A DNA stretch of 64,000 bases from Nocardioides jiangxiensis (GTDB taxonomy: Bacteria; Actinomycetota; Actinomycetes; Propionibacteriales; Nocardioidaceae). Location: the NCBI RefSeq assembly GCF_030580915.1, contig NZ_JAUQTA010000002.1, forward strand, positions 124,001 through 188,000, written 5' to 3'. The translations under genes and the position numbers were made by a program. Numbering within the stretch: position 1 is the first letter of the stretch; every line of letters starts with the position of its first letter. Below, piece after piece: positions 24,396-35,584 of the stretch. The notes under the pieces are model-generated. The model was not told where the DNA came from. It was given only the letters and a program-made list of their open reading frames with translations, and did not search any database.

Positions 24396-26075
24396 TCAGC
24401 CGATGTGGACTCCGCCGTGGCCCTCGGCGTCCTGGAGCTCCTCGTGCTTGACGTTGAGGAAGACCCAGATGATCAGCGAGGCGCCGAGCATCAGGAACGT
24501 GCCGACCAGGAAGCCGTGCGTGGCGCCGGTCGGGAACGAGCCGAGGTAGGTCACGCCACCGAAGAGCTCCTTCACGTTCTCGACGCCGGCCTTGGCCAGC
24601 GCGGCGGCCTGCGTGGCGGCGGGCTGGTTGTTCCACCACGCGAAGAAGCCGGTGTGCAGCGCGCCGCCGATCTTCTCCGCGTGGGCGTTGCCGAAGTGGG
24701 CGCCGACGGTCGACAGGACCGCCAGACCGAGCGCGCCACCGACCTGCTGCATCGTGTTGAGGACGCCGGAGCCGATGCCCGAGTCCTCGTGGCGCAGGTG
24801 GTGCACCGCGGTCAGGGTGAGCGGCACGAAGACCGCGCCCATGCCCAGGGCCATGATCGTGATGAACGGCATGATCTGGGTCCAGTAGTTGATGTCGTCG
24901 CCCAGGTGGTGTCCCGGCTGCAGTGCGGCGAGGACGTCGCTGGCGCCGTCCGGCACCGAGAGGCGCGAGAAGCCGAAGAGCGCGGAGGCGGCGACCAGGG
25001 TGCCGACGCCGGCGATGAGCTTCGGGTCGATCCGCGTGACCAGGTTGGACACGACACCGGCCGAGATCACCATGCCGAAGCAGAACGGCAGGAACGCGAA
25101 GCCGGTGCGCAGCGGCGAGTAGCCGATGACGTTCTGCATGTACTGGGAGAGGAAGAAGAACATCGAGAACATCGCAGCCGGCATCAGCATCATCGCGACG
25201 AACGACGCCGCACGGGTGCGGTTGGCGAAGACGCGGAACGGCAGCAGGGGCTCGGCGACCCGCGACTCGACCACGATGAACGCGACGAGCAGTACCGCAG
25301 CGGCGACGAGTGCGCCGATCGTGGATCCGGCGCCCCAGCCGTAGTCCTGGTTGCCGGCCCGGGTGAGGCCGAAGACCAGCGAGACCAGGCCCGCCGTGCC
25401 GAGGACGGCGCCGGGGACGTCGAGGCGGCCGTCGTGGCGGTCGGACTCGGGCAGGATGCGCGGCGCGAGGAAGGCCGCGGCCAGGCCGATCGGGACGTTG
25501 ATCAGGAAGGTCAGGCGCCAGCCGTGCACGTCCCAGCCGAAGATCGACGGGTTCGAGCCGGTGAGCCAGCCGCCGAGGATGAGGCCGATGGCCGCGCCGA
25601 CGCCGGACATGGTGGCGTACATGGCCATGGCGCGGTTGCGCTGCGGGCCCGGCGGGAACGTCGTGGTGATCAGCGACAGCGCGGCGGGGGAGGCCAGTGC
25701 GGCGCCGAGGCCCTGGAGGCCACGGGCGCCGAGCAGGAGTCCCTCGTTCTGGGCGAGGCCACCCAGGAGCGAGGCGACCGCGAAGACGGTGAGACCGATC
25801 ATGAAGGCGCGGCGGCGACCGAAGAGGTCACCGAGGCGGCCACCCAGGAGCAGGAAGCCACCGAAGGCGAGGGCGTAGCCGGTCACGATCCAGGTCAGGT
25901 TCGTGCCGGTGATCTCGAGGTCGCGGCCGATGAACGGGATCGCGATGTTGGCGATGGTGGCGTCGAGGACGACCATCAGCTGCGCGACGCAGATGAGGAC
26001 GAGGGCCCAGCCGAGGTGCGTGGAGCCCTTGACGGGCTCCTGCTCCTCGATCGGGTCGAGTGCGACGTTGGACAT
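24396..26075 (-). CDS. DHA2-family MFS drug:proton antiporter
   Basis: The 559-residue product is a 14-helix EmrB/QacA-type exporter. Motif A (GGRLGDLFGRRR, about residues 78-89), the early D-T-I-A-N motif in helix 1 (VVLDATIANIA) and the motif C region (GVGAAIGLILGGWL) are all visible. It probably exports a toxic compound or secondary metabolite. It lies 20 nt downstream of the tetR gene on the same strand, so both are repressed from the palindrome at 26719-26735 until a ligand binds TetR. The ATG is at 26075. Confidence 0.92.
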   Translation of the reverse strand: MSNVALDPIEEQEPVKGSTHLGWALVLICVAQLMVVLDATIANIAIPFIGRDLEITGTNLTWIVTGYALAFGGFLLLGGRLGDLFGRRRAFMIGLTVFAVASLLGGLAQNEGLLLGARGLQGLGAALASPAALSLITTTFPPGPQRNRAMAMYATMSGVGAAIGLILGGWLTGSNPSIFGWDVHGWRLTFLINVPIGLAAAFLAPRILPESDRHDGRLDVPGAVLGTAGLVSLVFGLTRAGNQDYGWGAGSTIGALVAAAVLLVAFIVVESRVAEPLLPFRVFANRTRAASFVAMMLMPAAMFSMFFFLSQYMQNVIGYSPLRTGFAFLPFCFGMVISAGVVSNLVTRIDPKLIAGVGTLVAASALFGFSRLSVPDGASDVLAALQPGHHLGDDINYWTQIMPFITIMALGMGAVFVPLTLTAVHHLRHEDSGIGSGVLNTMQQVGGALGLAVLSTVGAHFGNAHAEKIGGALHTGFFAWWNNQPAATQAAALAKAGVENVKELFGGVTYLGSFPTGATHGFLVGTFLMLGASLIIWVFLNVKHEELQDAEGHGGVHIG

Positions 26076-26095
26076 GGGGTTCCTTACGAGTCGGG

Positions 26096-26698
26096 TCAGG
26101 CGACGGTGTGGGTGGCAGCGGGAACGATCAGCTCGTCGACGATCCGCGTGACCAGGTCTTGGTCCGGGATCTCGCCGAGCATGAAGGCGCGGTGCAGGCA
26201 GATGCCGGCGAGCGCCGGGGCGAACAGGTCGATCGGCAGGTCGCCCCGGATCTCGCCACGCGCCTTCGCGCGCTCGTAGATCTCGAACGACACGGCGACC
26301 TTGGGGCCGATGACCTTGGTACGGAACTCCGAGGCGAACTCGGGGTCGCGCTGGATGGCGGTGAGCACGCTCGAGAAGAGCGAGAGGGCCTGCGGCTGGA
26401 TCATCCCCTCGGGGCCGCAGTACGCCGCGATCAGGTCCTCGCGGAAGCTGCCCGTGTCGGGGGTCTCCGGCGCCGGCTTGGTCAGCAGGAGGGCGTCGAT
26501 GACGAGGGAGACCTTCGCCTCCCAGCGACGGTAGAGCGTCGCCTTGGATGCCTTGGCCCGCTTGGCCACGGCATCCATGGTGAGCCGGTCGTAGCCGACC
26601 TCCGAGAGGACCTCGAGGGTGGACTCGAGGATCTCGCGCTCGCGGTCGCCCTCGACGCGCGGCCGGCTGCCGTGCCCGGTGAGGGAGGACATCATCAT
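26096..26698 (-). CDS. TetR-family transcriptional regulator
   Basis: The 200-residue product has an N-terminal TetR helix-turn-helix (about residues 20-68; ILESTLEVLSEVGYDRLTM then SKATLYRRWEAK) and an all-helical ligand domain. It is the first gene of a two-gene unit with the MFS exporter and probably represses both. GGAGAAG lies a few bases before the ATG cluster (26698, 26695, 26692). A perfect 8-1-8 palindrome lies 21 nt upstream, overlapping the expected promoter. Confidence 0.93.
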   Translation of the reverse strand: MMMSSLTGHGSRPRVEGDREREILESTLEVLSEVGYDRLTMDAVAKRAKASKATLYRRWEAKVSLVIDALLLTKPAPETPDTGSFREDLIAAYCGPEGMIQPQALSLFSSVLTAIQRDPEFASEFRTKVIGPKVAVSFEIYERAKARGEIRGDLPIDLFAPALAGICLHRAFMLGEIPDQDLVTRIVDELIVPAATHTVA

Positions 26699-26718
26699 GG
26701 GCTTCTCCGTGCAAGTAG

Positions 26719-26735
26719 AACGAAACAGTTTCGTT
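26719..26735. promoter_or_regulatory. TetR operator candidate
   Basis: AACGAAACAGTTTCGTT is a perfect palindrome with 8-base arms around a central A. It lies just upstream of tetR-MFS, and a further GTTTCGTC half site adjoins it. TetR regulators commonly bind such 15-17-bp palindromes in their own promoters. Confidence 0.7.
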
Positions 26736-26816
26736 TCGTCAGACGGTACGACATCGTTTCATCCCATGGCAACCCCGGGATCGTCGTGCTGGTGCCGACG
26801 ACCTCGCCGACGCCCC

Positions 26817-26845
26817 TTGAACGACGCCCGATCGCGCGCTATTTC
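26817..26845 (+). promoter_or_regulatory. Promoter of the Hsp20 gene
   Basis: TTGAAC (26817-26822) and TATTTC (26840-26845) are 17 nt apart, giving a start near 26852 and a 50-nt leader. No clear HspR (HAIR) or CIRCE inverted repeat is seen. Confidence 0.55.
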
Positions 26846-26902
26846 GATGGGTGGGCAGTGAGAACACCTGCCCCGACAACCACACATCGGAGGTGAACCA
26901 CC

Positions 26903-27379
26903 ATGTTGCTTCGGACCGACCCGTTCCGGGACTTCGACCGGCTCGCCCAGCAGGTCATGGGCGCCGGCACCACGTCCCGGCCCGCGATCATGCCGATGGA
27001 CGCCTGGCGCGAGGGCGATCGCTTCGTCCTCGAGTTCGACCTGCCCGGCGTCGCCCCGGACACGCTCGACATCGACGTCGAGCGCAACGTCCTGACGATC
27101 CGCGCGGAGCGTCCCTCGCGCAGCGGTGACTGGGAACCCCTTGCAGCCGAGCGGCCGCGCGGCCTCTTCAGCCGCCAGCTCGTCCTGGGGGAGAACCTCG
27201 ACCTCGAGCGCATCGACGCGTCGTACGACGGCGGCGTGCTGCGACTCGTCGTCCCCGTGGCGGAGAAGGCCAAGCCCCGCAAGGTGCAGATCAGCCACGG
27301 TGCCACCCAGGTCGGCGGCGGTCGTGACGCGGCCCAGATCGAGACGAAGGAGACGCACGACGCCGGTTCGTCGAGCTGA
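26903..27379 (+). CDS. Small heat-shock protein Hsp20/alpha-crystallin family
   Basis: This ATP-independent holdase keeps unfolding proteins soluble. The 158-residue product has the alpha-crystallin domain at about 28-130 ([20 protein letters not shown] at its start, [20 protein letters not shown] at its end, with the family G-V-L motif). A short polar C-terminal extension follows. GGAGGTG lies 7 nt before the ATG. It is monocistronic and divergent from the TetR unit, with a promoter of its own. Confidence 0.95.
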   Translation: MLLRTDPFRDFDRLAQQVMGAGTTSRPAIMPMDAWREGDRFVLEFDLPGVAPDTLDIDVERNVLTIRAERPSRSGDWEPLAAERPRGLFSRQLVLGENLDLERIDASYDGGVLRLVVPVAEKAKPRKVQISHGATQVGGGRDAAQIETKETHDAGSSS

Positions 27380-27394
27380 CCTCCGGTGATCGGC

Positions 27395-27428
27395 CGGGCG
27401 GGCGGGAGCGGGTGTGCTCGCCCGCCCG
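27395..27428. terminator. Hairpin between the Hsp20 and hydrolase genes
   Basis: CGGGCGGGC plus GAGC (27395-27409, with a GG bulge) pair with GCTC plus GCCCGCCCG (27416-27428). It sits between convergent genes and has no T-run. Confidence 0.55.
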
Positions 27429-27502
27429 GTGCCGTGCCGGTGCCGTGCCGGTGCCCGTGGCCGGTGCGCCGTGGCCGGTGCGCCGTCGTCAGGGCACTGT
27501 CG

Positions 27503-27510
<8 letters not shown>
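27426..27510. repeat. Nested short tandem repeats
   Basis: CCGGTGCCGTG occurs three times (27426-27459, third copy with one extra C). Then GCCGGTGCGCCGTG occurs almost twice (27460-27486), and GTCGTCAGGGC twice (27486-27496 and 27500-27510). The last repeat includes the stop codon of the reverse-strand hydrolase gene. Confidence 0.8.
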
Positions 27511-30343
<2,833 letters not shown>

Positions 30344-30470
30344 CCCGAAGCCCGGAGATGTCTCGCCGCCGGCTGACGACAGGCCTCCCCGCTCGCCGGA
30401 CCCGGCCTCGCCGCCGCTCACCCCGACCGGCACGGCCGGGTCGCTTCACGCATCTGTCAGCAACGAGACC

Positions 30471-30476
30471 TAACCT
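30471..30476 (+). promoter_or_regulatory. -10 box of a leaderless promoter (GT2 gene)
   Basis: TAACCT ends 6 nt before the ATG at 30483. There is no Shine-Dalgarno sequence. Confidence 0.55.
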
Positions 30477-30482
30477 GCCGCC

Positions 30483-32771
30483 ATGGACCTTCTCTCGGGG
30501 CTGCTCTTCGCGGCCGTCGTCCTGCTGGTGCCCGCGACGATCGGCGTCTTCGCGATCCGTGACGCGGGGCGCCGGCGCGCCGTCGAGTCGCCCGCCGGCC
30601 GGGGCCTGGCCGCGGCGCTGGTGGTCGGGCTCCTCGGGGCGCTCGTCGCGGCGCTCCTCGGCCGTGCTCCCGGCCAGGTCGCCCTCATCGGCCTGCTGCT
30701 GGCTGGCAGTGTGGCGGTCTGGGCGCCCGTGGCCCGTGACCGGGCGACCCGGGGCCTCGTGGCGTGGGCGCTCTCCCTCGACGTCGGCGTGGGCTACCTC
30801 GTCTACGTTCTGGTCTGGATGGCCGGCGCCGACCTCGGCACGGGCGAGTGGGTCGGCGGCGTCCTCCTGTGGCTGCTCGAGGCGTTCGTCTTCCTGATCG
30901 GCGTCGGCTACCTGTGGGAGCTCGTCGACGTCCTCGCGCGCCGCCAGTGGTCGTCGTACGTCGACGCCTCGGGAGCGCTGCCCACGGCACGACGACCCTT
31001 CGTCTCGCTGCACGTGCCCACGCACAACGAGCCGCCGGACATGGTGATCGCGACCCTGGAGTCGCTCCTCGCGCTCGACTACGACGACTACGAGGTCCTG
31101 CTCGTCGACAACAACACCGACGACGAGGCGCTGTGGCGACCTGTCGAGGCGTTCTGCGCGCAGCACGACCGGCTGCGGTTCCTGCACCTGGCCGACTGGC
31201 CGGGCTACAAGAGCGGCGCCCTCAACGAGGCGCTCCGGGTCACCGACCCGCGCGCGGAGGTGATCGGCATCGTCGACGCCGACTACCTCGTCCGCCCGGA
31301 CTTCCTGGCCCGCTGCGCCCCGCTGCTCGCAGACCCGACGGTCTCGTTCGTGCAGACCCCGCAGGACTACCGCGACTGGGAGGAGGCGGGCTACTTCCGC
31401 CGCCTCTACTACTCCTACGGCTACTTCTTCGACGTCTCGCAGCGGTCGCGCAACGAGCGCAACGGCGCCATCTTCGGCGGCACCATGGGGCTGATCCAGC
31501 GCGCGCAGCTGGAGGCCGTCGGTGGCTGGGACGAGTGGTGCATCACCGAGGACGCCGAGCTCTCCCTGCGGCTGCTGCGCGGCGGTGGGCGCGGCATCCA
31601 CATCGACCAGTCGTTCGGCCACGGCATCATGCCGCTGACCTTCGAGGCCCTCAAGCGCCAGCGCTACCGGTGGTGCTTCGGCGGCATCCAGATCCTGCGG
31701 ATGCACTGGCGCTCGCTGCTGCCCGGCCGACGCACCGCTGCCAACCAGCTGACGATGGCCCAGCGGTGGGCCTACTTCGTCGGTGGCCTGCAGTGGTTCG
31801 GGGACCTCGCATCCGTGCTGTTCACCGGCTTCCTGCTGGCCGGCGCCATCGGGCTCGTGACCGGTCACTCGATCGTCGTCCGGCAGCTCTCCGGCCTGAT
31901 CCTGCTCTGCCTCGTGGCGCTCGTCGTGCTCGGCGCCGTCCGGTCGCTCGCGCTGGTCCGGCGTACGTCGGGGGCGACGTGGGCGGAGGCGCGCGGTGCG
32001 TTCGGGCTGTGGCTCGCGCTCGGCCTGACCGTCGCCCGTGCCTCCGCCAAGGGACTGGTGGCGCGCGAGGGCGCCTTCCTGCGTACGCCGAAGGTCCGCG
32101 GGGAGCTCGGATGGCGGCACGCGCTGCGGGGCAACCTGACCGAGAGCGGGATCGCGCTGCTCTGCCTCGCCGGTGCCGTCGTGAGCCTCGGGCACGGGGG
32201 AGCGACGGGCATCGTGATCGGCGTCCTGCTGCTGGTGCACGCGCTCGGCTACGGGCTGGCACCGGTCAACAGTCTCGCCGCGATCCGGGCGGACCTGCCC
32301 GAGGACCTGCGTCGCCGGCGCGCCTCCGGGCTCCGGTCGTGGACCGGCCCGGCCGCTCGTCGCGGCGGCATCCTGGTCGCGCTCGTCGCGACCACCTGTC
32401 TGGGCCTTCTCGTCGTCGCTGCGCCGGTCGGTGCTCCCGACCTGACGCCGACGAAGGACCGGATCGCGGGGGTGGTGCCGCGGATCAGCGACGACACGAC
32501 CCGGCACCCGCGTCCGTCCGTCACCGGCTCCGCCACGCCGGGTGCCTCGCTGTCGGCCACTCCGACCCCGGGTGTGCCGGCGACGCTGGCGACCGCGGCG
32601 CCCACCTCGGCCGCTCCGGCACCGACGTCGGCGGCACCCACGCGCACGGTGCGTGCGACGCCCACCGTGGCGCCGACGCCGACGGTCGTGGCCGGGAAGC
32701 CGACCGCGTCGCCGACCCGCAAGCCGGCGACCTCGGGGCCGCCGACGGCCCGGCCGACGGGCCGTCCGTGA
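30483..32771 (+). CDS. Processive GT2 glycosyltransferase (cellulose synthase-like)
   Basis: The 762-residue membrane protein has about four N-terminal helices (1-155), a cytoplasmic GT-A domain (about 175-420) and several C-terminal helices (about 430-660). Catalytic motifs of processive GT2 enzymes are present: DAD at 265-267, TED at 355-357 and QRYRW at 393-397. These define synthases of beta-linked polymers such as cellulose, hyaluronan-like or other exopolysaccharides. No PilZ domain or bcsB neighbour is seen, so the polymer is unknown. The last 100 residues are an Ala/Thr/Pro-rich low-complexity tail, probably outside the membrane. It is inserted between ligA and gatC. Confidence 0.88.
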   Translation: MDLLSGLLFAAVVLLVPATIGVFAIRDAGRRRAVESPAGRGLAAALVVGLLGALVAALLGRAPGQVALIGLLLAGSVAVWAPVARDRATRGLVAWALSLDVGVGYLVYVLVWMAGADLGTGEWVGGVLLWLLEAFVFLIGVGYLWELVDVLARRQWSSYVDASGALPTARRPFVSLHVPTHNEPPDMVIATLESLLALDYDDYEVLLVDNNTDDEALWRPVEAFCAQHDRLRFLHLADWPGYKSGALNEALRVTDPRAEVIGIVDADYLVRPDFLARCAPLLADPTVSFVQTPQDYRDWEEAGYFRRLYYSYGYFFDVSQRSRNERNGAIFGGTMGLIQRAQLEAVGGWDEWCITEDAELSLRLLRGGGRGIHIDQSFGHGIMPLTFEALKRQRYRWCFGGIQILRMHWRSLLPGRRTAANQLTMAQRWAYFVGGLQWFGDLASVLFTGFLLAGAIGLVTGHSIVVRQLSGLILLCLVALVVLGAVRSLALVRRTSGATWAEARGAFGLWLALGLTVARASAKGLVAREGAFLRTPKVRGELGWRHALRGNLTESGIALLCLAGAVVSLGHGGATGIVIGVLLLVHALGYGLAPVNSLAAIRADLPEDLRRRRASGLRSWTGPAARRGGILVALVATTCLGLLVVAAPVGAPDLTPTKDRIAGVVPRISDDTTRHPRPSVTGSATPGASLSATPTPGVPATLATAAPTSAAPAPTSAAPTRTVRATPTVAPTPTVVAGKPTASPTRKPATSGPPTARPTGRP

Positions 32772-32786
32772 CGCCGGCGCCGGGCG

Positions 32787-33698
32787 TCAGCGAAGCAGGC
32801 TGACCACCAGGTCGGCGACGGCCTGCTGTTCGGCCGCACGGGGGTGGTAGAACATCGCGACTCCCGGCGCGCTGGTGCGGCCCTGGATCCACGGGTCCGA
32901 CGCGCAGATGTCGTGGCCCCGGGTCGCGGTGTAGGTGTCGACGTAGGTCGCATCGCCCTGGGCTGCTGCGCGCTCGAGGTTGTGGTTCAGGTGCTGCAGG
33001 ACGCGCCGTGCGTAGGCGACGTCCCCGGTCGCGAGCCCCAGCTCGTCGCAGGTGCCCGTCGCGGGGAAGATGTCCGGGTAGCCGATGACCAGGACGCGCG
33101 CGTTCGGCGACCGGCGGTGGATCGTGTGCAGGGCGTCCACCATCTGCTGCCGGCCCTGGTCCAGGACCTGCATCACCTGGTCCGTGCCGCTGCGCTCGAA
33201 GTAGTCACGGCAGGGAGAACCGTGGGGATCGCTGGCTGTCAGCCGCGGGCAGTCGAGGAACCACGCCCGCGACGCAGCCGGGTTGGCGCCGAGCCCGATC
33301 GTCACCAGGTCGGTGTGGTCGGTGAGGCCGTCGAGCTGGGGCGGTACCGACGGCGCCTGCGCGGTGGTCAGCTGCTCGAACTGGGCCTGGCTGCAGGTCC
33401 GGTCGTCGACCGAGGCCCCGACCTCCTGCCCGATGAGCGTCGGGTAGTTCACCGCAGAGCGCATGCAGACGTCGCCCGGTCGCTGCGGGGCGACGAGCGG
33501 GGCCGCGCTGTAGGAGTCGCCGAGCGCGACGTAGTCGTCGATCGGGGCCATCGGCTGCGTGCCGGGCGCCGACGAGGAGCTCGTCCTCGTGGGTTCTGCC
33601 CGGTCGGGAACCGGTGCTCCGCATCCCGCGAGGGACGCTGCCAGCGCGAGTGCGGCCGCCGTCGTCACCACGCGGCTGAGCCTGGGTCGCTTCGCCAT
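32787..33698 (-). CDS. SGNH/GDSL-hydrolase-like lipoprotein
   Basis: The 303-residue product starts with a lipoprotein signal (lipobox LAGC, Cys26) and a Ser/Thr-rich linker. The SGNH domain begins VALGDSYSA (block I nucleophile Ser) and has LGAN (block III-like) and FYHPRAAEQ near the C-terminus (catalytic His). Cys pairs (CMRS, CSQAQ, CPRL, CRDYF, CDEL, CASD) suggest disulfides. It is probably an extracytoplasmic esterase or lipase. GGAGG lies about 5 nt before the ATG. It is convergent with the GT2 gene, 15 nt apart, and may act on the same surface polymer, which is inference. Confidence 0.88.
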   Translation of the reverse strand: MAKRPRLSRVVTTAAALALAASLAGCGAPVPDRAEPTRTSSSSAPGTQPMAPIDDYVALGDSYSAAPLVAPQRPGDVCMRSAVNYPTLIGQEVGASVDDRTCSQAQFEQLTTAQAPSVPPQLDGLTDHTDLVTIGLGANPAASRAWFLDCPRLTASDPHGSPCRDYFERSGTDQVMQVLDQGRQQMVDALHTIHRRSPNARVLVIGYPDIFPATGTCDELGLATGDVAYARRVLQHLNHNLERAAAQGDATYVDTYTATRGHDICASDPWIQGRTSAPGVAMFYHPRAAEQQAVADLVVSLLR

Positions 33699-33765
33699 GT
33701 CCACCTCCGCCGCGAGGGTAGCGGGGGTGTGGTGGACCCGTGGCTCCGCCGGTGGGGCCGACACC

Positions 33766-33771
33766 TAGGAT
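33766..33771 (+). promoter_or_regulatory. -10 box of a leaderless promoter (gatCAB)
   Basis: TAGGAT ends 7 nt before the ATG at 33779, so gatC is probably translated from a leaderless mRNA. Confidence 0.6.
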
Positions 33772-33778
33772 GATCCGC

Positions 33779-34075
33779 ATGCCTGAACTGACCCGCGACG
33801 AGGTGCGCCACCTGGCGGATCTCGCCCGGATCGACCTCAGCGATGCTGAGCTCGATCACCTCGCCCCGCAGCTCAACGTCATCCTCGAGGCGGTCGCCTC
33901 GATCCAGGGAGTGGCCGGCGACGACGTCCCCGCGACGTCCCACCCGATCCCGATGACCAACGTCTTCCGCGAGGACGTCGTGACCCCCGGCCTCACCGCC
34001 GAGCAGGCGCTCGCGATGGCGCCCGCCGCCGAGGAGCAGCGCTTCAGCGTCCCGCGCATCCTGGGGGAGGAGTGA
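33779..34075 (+). CDS. gatC: Asp-tRNA(Asn)/Glu-tRNA(Gln) amidotransferase subunit C
   Basis: GatC is the small scaffold that wraps GatA and holds it to GatB. The 98-residue product starts [20 protein letters not shown] and ends with the typical R-F-S-V-P-R-I-L motif. The ATG at 33779 is set by homology length and by the TAGGAT box 7 nt upstream. It heads gatC-gatA-gatB, with gatA starting 2 nt after its stop. Confidence 0.96.
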   Translation: MPELTRDEVRHLADLARIDLSDAELDHLAPQLNVILEAVASIQGVAGDDVPATSHPIPMTNVFREDVVTPGLTAEQALAMAPAAEEQRFSVPRILGEE

Positions 34076-34077
34076 CC

Positions 34078-35583
34078 ATGAGCTGGATCCACACGACCGC
34101 CGCCGAGCAGGCCGCTGCCCTCGCCGCGGGTGAGGTCACCAGCGTCGAGCTGACGCAGGCGCACCTCGACCAGATCGCCGCCACCAACGGCGAGCTGAAC
34201 TCCTTCCTCCACGTCGACGCCGACGGTGCGCTCGCCCAGGCGGCCGCGTCGGACGCGCGCCGTGCCGCCGGCGCGCCGCTGCACGAGCTCGACGGCGTCC
34301 CGATCGCGATCAAGGACGTGCTCGCGACCGAGGGGCTGCCGACCACCGCTGGCTCGAAGATCCTCGAGGGCTGGATCCCGCCGTACGACGGCACGGTCAC
34401 CGCGAAGATCAAGGCCGCCGGCCTGCCGATCCTCGGCAAGACCAACATGGACGAGTTCGCCATGGGCTCGGCCAACGAGAACTCCGCCTACGGCCCGGTC
34501 AAGAACCCGTGGGACCACACCCGGATCCCGGGTGGCTCGGGCGGCGGCTCGGCGGCTGCCGTGAGCGCCTTCCAGGCCCCGCTGGCGATCGGCTCGGACA
34601 CCGGCGGCTCGATCCGCCAGCCCGGTGCGATGACCGGCACCGTGGGCGTGAAGCCGACCTACGGGTCGGTCTCGCGCTACGGCGTCATCGCGCTCGCCAA
34701 CTCGCTCGACCAGCTCGGACCGGTCACCCGCACGGTCCTCGACTCCGCCCTGCTGCAGGAGCTGATCGGCGGCCACGACCCGCTCGACTCGACCTCGGTC
34801 GCCACGGCGGTCACCGGTCTCGCCGACGCCGCCCGCCAGGGTGCGGCGGGCGATCTCGCCGGTGTCCGGATCGGCATCGTCAAGGAGCTCCAGGGCGACG
34901 CGTGGTCCGCACCGGTCGTCGAGCGCTTCGACGAGTCGATCGAGATCCTCAAGGGCCTCGGTGCAGAGGTCGTCGAGGTGAGCCTGCCGAGCTTCGTGCA
35001 CGCCATGGCCGCCTACTACCTGATCCTGCCGGCCGAGTGCTCCAGCAACCTCGCCAAGTTCGACGCGATGCGCTACGGCCTGCGGGTCACGCCCGAGGGC
35101 GACCCGAGCGCCGAGGACGTCATGAAGGCCTCCCGCGACGCGGGCTTCGGCAACGAGGTCAAGCGCCGCATCCTGATCGGCACCTACGCCCTGTCGTCGG
35201 GCTACTACGACGCCTACTACGGCCAGGCGCAGAAGATCCGCACGCTGATCATCGAGGACTTCAAGAAGGCATTCGAGCAGGTCGACGTGCTGGTCAGCCC
35301 GACCGCGCCGACGACCGCATGGGCGCTCGGCGAGAAGGCCGACGACCCGCTGGCCAACTACCTGCAGGACCTCGCCACCATCCCGGCGAACCTCGCCGGC
35401 GTCCCCGGCATCTCGATCCCGTCGGGCGTCTCGTCGGCCGACGGTCTGCCGACCGGCATCCAGTTCCTCGCGCCGGTCCTCGAGGACGCGCGGCTCTATC
35501 GCGTCGGTGCCGCCCTCGAGGCCGCGCTCACGAAGCAGTGGGGCGCCGCGATTGCCGCTCCGGCGTACGCCAAGGAGGCGTGA
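34078..35583 (+). CDS. gatA: Asp-tRNA(Asn)/Glu-tRNA(Gln) amidotransferase subunit A
   Basis: GatA hydrolyses glutamine to supply ammonia for converting Glu-tRNA(Gln) or Asp-tRNA(Asn). The 501-residue product is an amidase-signature enzyme with the triad Lys79, cis-Ser154 and nucleophile Ser178 ([11 protein letters not shown]), the same numbers as in the Staphylococcus aureus enzyme. GGSGGGS replaces the usual GGSSGGS, as in mycobacterial GatA, so this is not a defect. GGAGGAG lies about 6 nt before ATG 34078; a GTG at 34072 overlaps the gatC stop but is less likely. Confidence 0.97.
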   Translation: MSWIHTTAAEQAAALAAGEVTSVELTQAHLDQIAATNGELNSFLHVDADGALAQAAASDARRAAGAPLHELDGVPIAIKDVLATEGLPTTAGSKILEGWIPPYDGTVTAKIKAAGLPILGKTNMDEFAMGSANENSAYGPVKNPWDHTRIPGGSGGGSAAAVSAFQAPLAIGSDTGGSIRQPGAMTGTVGVKPTYGSVSRYGVIALANSLDQLGPVTRTVLDSALLQELIGGHDPLDSTSVATAVTGLADAARQGAAGDLAGVRIGIVKELQGDAWSAPVVERFDESIEILKGLGAEVVEVSLPSFVHAMAAYYLILPAECSSNLAKFDAMRYGLRVTPEGDPSAEDVMKASRDAGFGNEVKRRILIGTYALSSGYYDAYYGQAQKIRTLIIEDFKKAFEQVDVLVSPTAPTTAWALGEKADDPLANYLQDLATIPANLAGVPGISIPSGVSSADGLPTGIQFLAPVLEDARLYRVGAALEAALTKQWGAAIAAPAYAKEA

Positions 35584-35584
35584 G

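Noticed and set aside
26780..26902. HspR (HAIR) or CIRCE element before the Hsp20 gene
   Set aside because: No CTTGAGT-N7-ACTCAAG or TTAGCACTC-N9 inverted repeat is present; only a plain promoter is seen.
34531..34551. GGSGGGS instead of GGSSGGS in the GatA signature
   Set aside because: Looks like a lost catalytic Ser, but the cis-Ser154 is kept and mycobacterial GatA has the same sequence.
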